From: Pseudomonadota bacterium
GTDB taxonomy: Bacteria; Pseudomonadota; Alphaproteobacteria; Rhizobiales; Beijerinckiaceae
Length of the DNA: 64,000 nucleotides
Direction of reading: 5' to 3'
Assembly: GCA_020161575.1 (NCBI GenBank)
Contig: JAIUNR010000007.1
Coordinates: forward strand, 62,001 to 126,000
Shown here: positions 61,866 through 64,000 of the stretch, one piece after another
Layout: each line of letters begins with the position of its first letter
How positions within the stretch are numbered: the stretch's first letter is position 1
Program-made: the position numbers and the translations under genes
Notes under the pieces: model-generated
The model's database searches: none
Seen by the model: the letters and a program-made list of their open reading frames with translations, nothing else
What the model was told of the DNA's origin: nothing

Positions 61866-63449
61866 ATGAACGACGCCGTTTCCAACACGCCCGAGCTTTC
61901 CGTCTCCGACCTCGCTGGCGCGCTCAAGCGCACGATCGAGGATGCTTTCGGCCAGGTGCGCCTCCGGGGCGAGATTTCCGGCTATCGCGGGCCGCATTCC
62001 TCGGGGCATGTCTATTTCTCGCTCAAGGACCAGAACGCCAAGATCGACGCCGTGATCTGGAAGGGCGTGTTCTCGCGCATCAAATTCCGCCCGGAGGACG
62101 GGCTTGAAGTGATCGCCACCGGGCGGATCACCACCTTCCCCGGCAAATCGAGCTACCAGATCATCGTCGAACAGATGGAGCCCGCCGGTGCGGGCGCGCT
62201 GATGGCGCTGCTGGAGGAGCGCCGCCGCAAGCTTCAGGCCGAGGGGCTCTTCGACTCCGACCGCAAGCGCAAGCTGCCCTTCCTGCCGCGCGTCATCGGC
62301 ATCGTCACATCGCCGACAGGCGCGGTGATTCGCGACATGATCCATCGCCTCTCGGATCGTTTCCCGCGCGAGGTTCTCGTCTGGCCGGTGCGGGTGCAGG
62401 GCGAGGGAAGCGCGGCGGAAGTCGCCGCCGCCATCCGCGGGTTCGACGCGATCGGCGAGGAGGATGATCTTCCCCGCCCCGATGTGCTGGTCGTCGCGCG
62501 CGGGGGGGGCTCACTCGAGGATCTGTGGAGTTTCAACGAGGAGATCGTCATCCGCGCCGCGGCGGAATGCTCGATCCCGCTTGTCTCGGCCATCGGGCAC
62601 GAGACGGATTGGACCCTTCTCGATCTCGTCGCGGATATCCGGGCGCCGACCCCCACCGCCGCCGCCGAGATGATCGTGCCCGTGCGGGCGGAATTGCTGG
62701 CCAACACCCGCGCGGGTGGCGCAAGGCTCGCCGGCGCCATGGCGCGGCTGCAAGAGAGACGGCGGCGCGAACTGCTCCATCTCGCCCGCGCCCTGCCGGC
62801 ACCGGAACGCGCGCTTGAAGGGCCGCGCCAGCGGCTCGACAGGGCGTCGCTCAAAGGCGAAGCCGCGTTGCGCGCGGCGCTGGACCGGCGCAAGCTGGCC
62901 CTGGCCACGCTCACGCGGCGGCTCGGGGTGCGCCGGCCCGAGGCGCAGCTCGCGCGCATTCGCGAGAGAATGGAAGGGCTTGGCGCGCGCCTGCCCGCGC
63001 TGGCGAAGCGTCGGCATGAACAGGCCCGGCGCGATTTCAGCGAGATGGAGAAGCGCCTTGTCCGCGCTTTCGCGGCGCGGCTCCAGCTCGCAAAACGCGA
63101 TCATGCGCGTCAGGGCGGCGATTATTCCGCGCTGTCCAGGCGCCTCATCCCCGCTTTCCACGCGGCTCTGGAGCGGCGCAAACGCGCGCTCGGCGCGCAG
63201 GGGCAGTTGCTCGCCTCTCTCTCTTATCGCAGCGTTCTCGCGCGCGGCTATGCGCTGGTGCGCGACGGCGAGGGCAAGGTGGTCCGTCAGGCGCGTGATG
63301 TCGGCGCCGGCATGGCGCTATCGATCCGCTTTTCGGATGGCGAGATCGCCGCGGAGGCGCGCGATGGCGCCGCGTCGCCCGCCCGGCCCGCCAGCGCGAA
63401 GCCCTCACGCCCCCGCGATGGCGGCGGCAACCAAGGCTCGCTTTTCTAG
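61866..63449 (+). CDS. xseA: Exodeoxyribonuclease VII large subunit
   Basis: A 527-residue nuclease subunit with the N-terminal OB domain (VRLRGEISGYRGPHSSGHVYFSLKDQNAKIDAVIWKG), the catalytic region PDVLVVARGGGSLEDLWSFNEE and SAIGHETDWTLLDLVAD, a long coiled coil and a C-terminal SxxxxLxRGYALVRD motif. It degrades single-stranded DNA from both ends with XseB. The start at 61866 gives MNDAVSNTPELS; the ATG three codons upstream is an alternative. Confidence 0.95.
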   Translation: MNDAVSNTPELSVSDLAGALKRTIEDAFGQVRLRGEISGYRGPHSSGHVYFSLKDQNAKIDAVIWKGVFSRIKFRPEDGLEVIATGRITTFPGKSSYQIIVEQMEPAGAGALMALLEERRRKLQAEGLFDSDRKRKLPFLPRVIGIVTSPTGAVIRDMIHRLSDRFPREVLVWPVRVQGEGSAAEVAAAIRGFDAIGEEDDLPRPDVLVVARGGGSLEDLWSFNEEIVIRAAAECSIPLVSAIGHETDWTLLDLVADIRAPTPTAAAEMIVPVRAELLANTRAGGARLAGAMARLQERRRRELLHLARALPAPERALEGPRQRLDRASLKGEAALRAALDRRKLALATLTRRLGVRRPEAQLARIRERMEGLGARLPALAKRRHEQARRDFSEMEKRLVRAFAARLQLAKRDHARQGGDYSALSRRLIPAFHAALERRKRALGAQGQLLASLSYRSVLARGYALVRDGEGKVVRQARDVGAGMALSIRFSDGEIAAEARDGAASPARPASAKPSRPRDGGGNQGSLF

Positions 63450-63537
63450 GCCTGCCCCTGTTTGCGAGAAAACCGCTTTCTTCTTTTCGTTGGCTTGCAT
63501 TATGGGTGAGAGACGAACGACGCGAGGAGGCGTGTCC

Positions 63538-63768
63538 ATGCGACGCCAGACCGGTAATCCGCTCCCCAATCTCGGCACCGAGGCTGTGCTGAGCTATACG
63601 GACAGCGATTATCATATCGTCCGGCACGGCACCTTCGTGCGCTGCGCCGCGACCGGGCAGGCCATTCCCCTGCAGGAGCTGCTCTACTGGAGCGCGGAGC
63701 GGCAGGAAGCCTATGCGGGACCGGAAGCCGTACTCATGCGGCTTCGCACCGAGAGCAAGGCGCGGTAG
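63538..63768 (+). CDS. DUF2093 domain-containing protein
   Basis: A 76-residue protein specific to Hyphomicrobiales, with EAVLSYTDSDYHIVRHGTFVRCAATGQAIPLQELLYWSAERQEAY as its conserved block. A strong GAGGAGG lies eight bases before the ATG. The single Cys-x-x-Thr-Gly motif is reminiscent of a small zinc or RNA-binding patch, but the function is unknown. Its last 58 bases overlap the 3' end of lpxK on the other strand. Confidence 0.88.
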   Translation: MRRQTGNPLPNLGTEAVLSYTDSDYHIVRHGTFVRCAATGQAIPLQELLYWSAERQEAYAGPEAVLMRLRTESKAR

Positions 63769-64000
63769 ATCTCGCCCGCCAGCGCCTCTGCGCCCACAAG
63801 CCGCACCGGCAGGATCGTTGACGCTGCCGCCAGCTCCTCAAGCGCCGGATCGCCGGCAAGACGCACGAAATCCTTGCCTGTCGTGACGAGCGTGGCCTGA
63901 TGCGTATGCGCGAGCGCGAGAAGCGCCTGCGCGTCGCGCGCGCCGAAGACGTGATGATCACCAAAGCGCCGGCTTGCGACGATTTCAGCACCGATCTGGG
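63711..64000 (-). CDS. lpxK: Tetraacyldisaccharide 4'-kinase LpxK, C-terminal fragment
   Basis: Only the last 95 or so codons are in the window; the start lies beyond base 64000. The frame reads GAEIVASRRFGDHHVFGARDAQALLALA, then ATLVTTGKDFVRLAG, which is the LpxK C-terminal signature (F-x-DHH, then TTEKD-like). LpxK phosphorylates the lipid A precursor at the inner membrane. The stop TAG is at 63711-63713, and the tail overlaps DUF2093. Confidence 0.88.
   Translation of the reverse strand, partial: QIGAEIVASRRFGDHHVFGARDAQALLALAHTHQATLVTTGKDFVRLAGDPALEELAAASTILPVRLVGAEALAGEIYRALLSVRSRMSTASGPA

Overview
The window is GC-rich bacterial chromosome, almost fully coding, with short intergenic gaps and many ATGA or TGATG start/stop overlaps. 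Gene content points to an alphaproteobacterium of the Hyphomicrobiales (Rhizobiales): a FYDLN-acid protein next to a CP4-like class II aroA and cmk, Hsp20 followed by DUF1150, DUF2093 between xseA and lpxK, a rsmD / Arg-rich pseudouridine synthase / tadA run, and palindromic intergenic repeats of kinds I remember from rhizobia and relatives. The genus cannot be named from sequence alone. No phage, transposase, integrase or CRISPR array was seen.

1-10.7 kb: the recJ 3' end, an EamA exporter and tRNA-Glu(TTC). Then comes a lower-GC eight-gene operon (HAD phosphatase, glpD, ABC ATPase, binding protein, two permeases, EEP-family phosphodiesterase, DeoR regulator) that looks like an uptake and catabolic module for glycerol-3-phosphate or glycerophosphodiesters. 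It ends at a strong terminator and is followed by tRNA-Ala(GGC) on the other strand. 10.9-20.6 kb: FYDLN protein, aroA-cmk-rhomboid, an iodotyrosine-deiodinase-like flavoprotein, an M20 peptidase, a DUF2975/XRE pair, a lipoprotein, a YjbR protein, rpsA and a DUF1801 protein. 20.6-31.2 kb: polA, a repeat cluster, a class II glutamine amidotransferase, an NhaD-type antiporter, and the glycolate oxidase operon glcDEF with a divergent LysR gene.

31.2-38.7 kb: cytochrome c, a VOC protein, a CoxG-like protein, 5-formyl-THF cyclo-ligase, a heat-shock gene with an RpoH-type promoter and a ROSE-like RNA thermometer, DUF1150, a hydrolase, a glycosyltransferase, infC with an AUU start, a VOC protein, rpmI and rplT. 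38.9-50.2 kb: an outer-membrane-like protein, then pheS-ASCH-glycosyltransferase-pheT, a small secreted protein, a MoeB-like E1 enzyme lacking its zinc cysteines, argG, a TAXI-type binding protein and an M24 peptidase. 50.4-64 kb: typA, an ArsR/SRPBCC pair with clear operator half-sites, mutL, rsmD, a pseudouridine synthase with long 35-residue tandem repeats, tadA, a patatin-like protein, a fluoroacetate-dehalogenase-like hydrolase with every catalytic residue in place, purD, xseA, DUF2093 and the 3' end of lpxK.

The items most worth following up are the glycerophosphodiester module, the two dehalogenase-type enzymes, the ROSE thermometer, the zinc-less MoeB, the genes inserted between pheS and pheT, and the ArsR operator array. 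Functions are assigned from motifs and family memory; no database search was possible.
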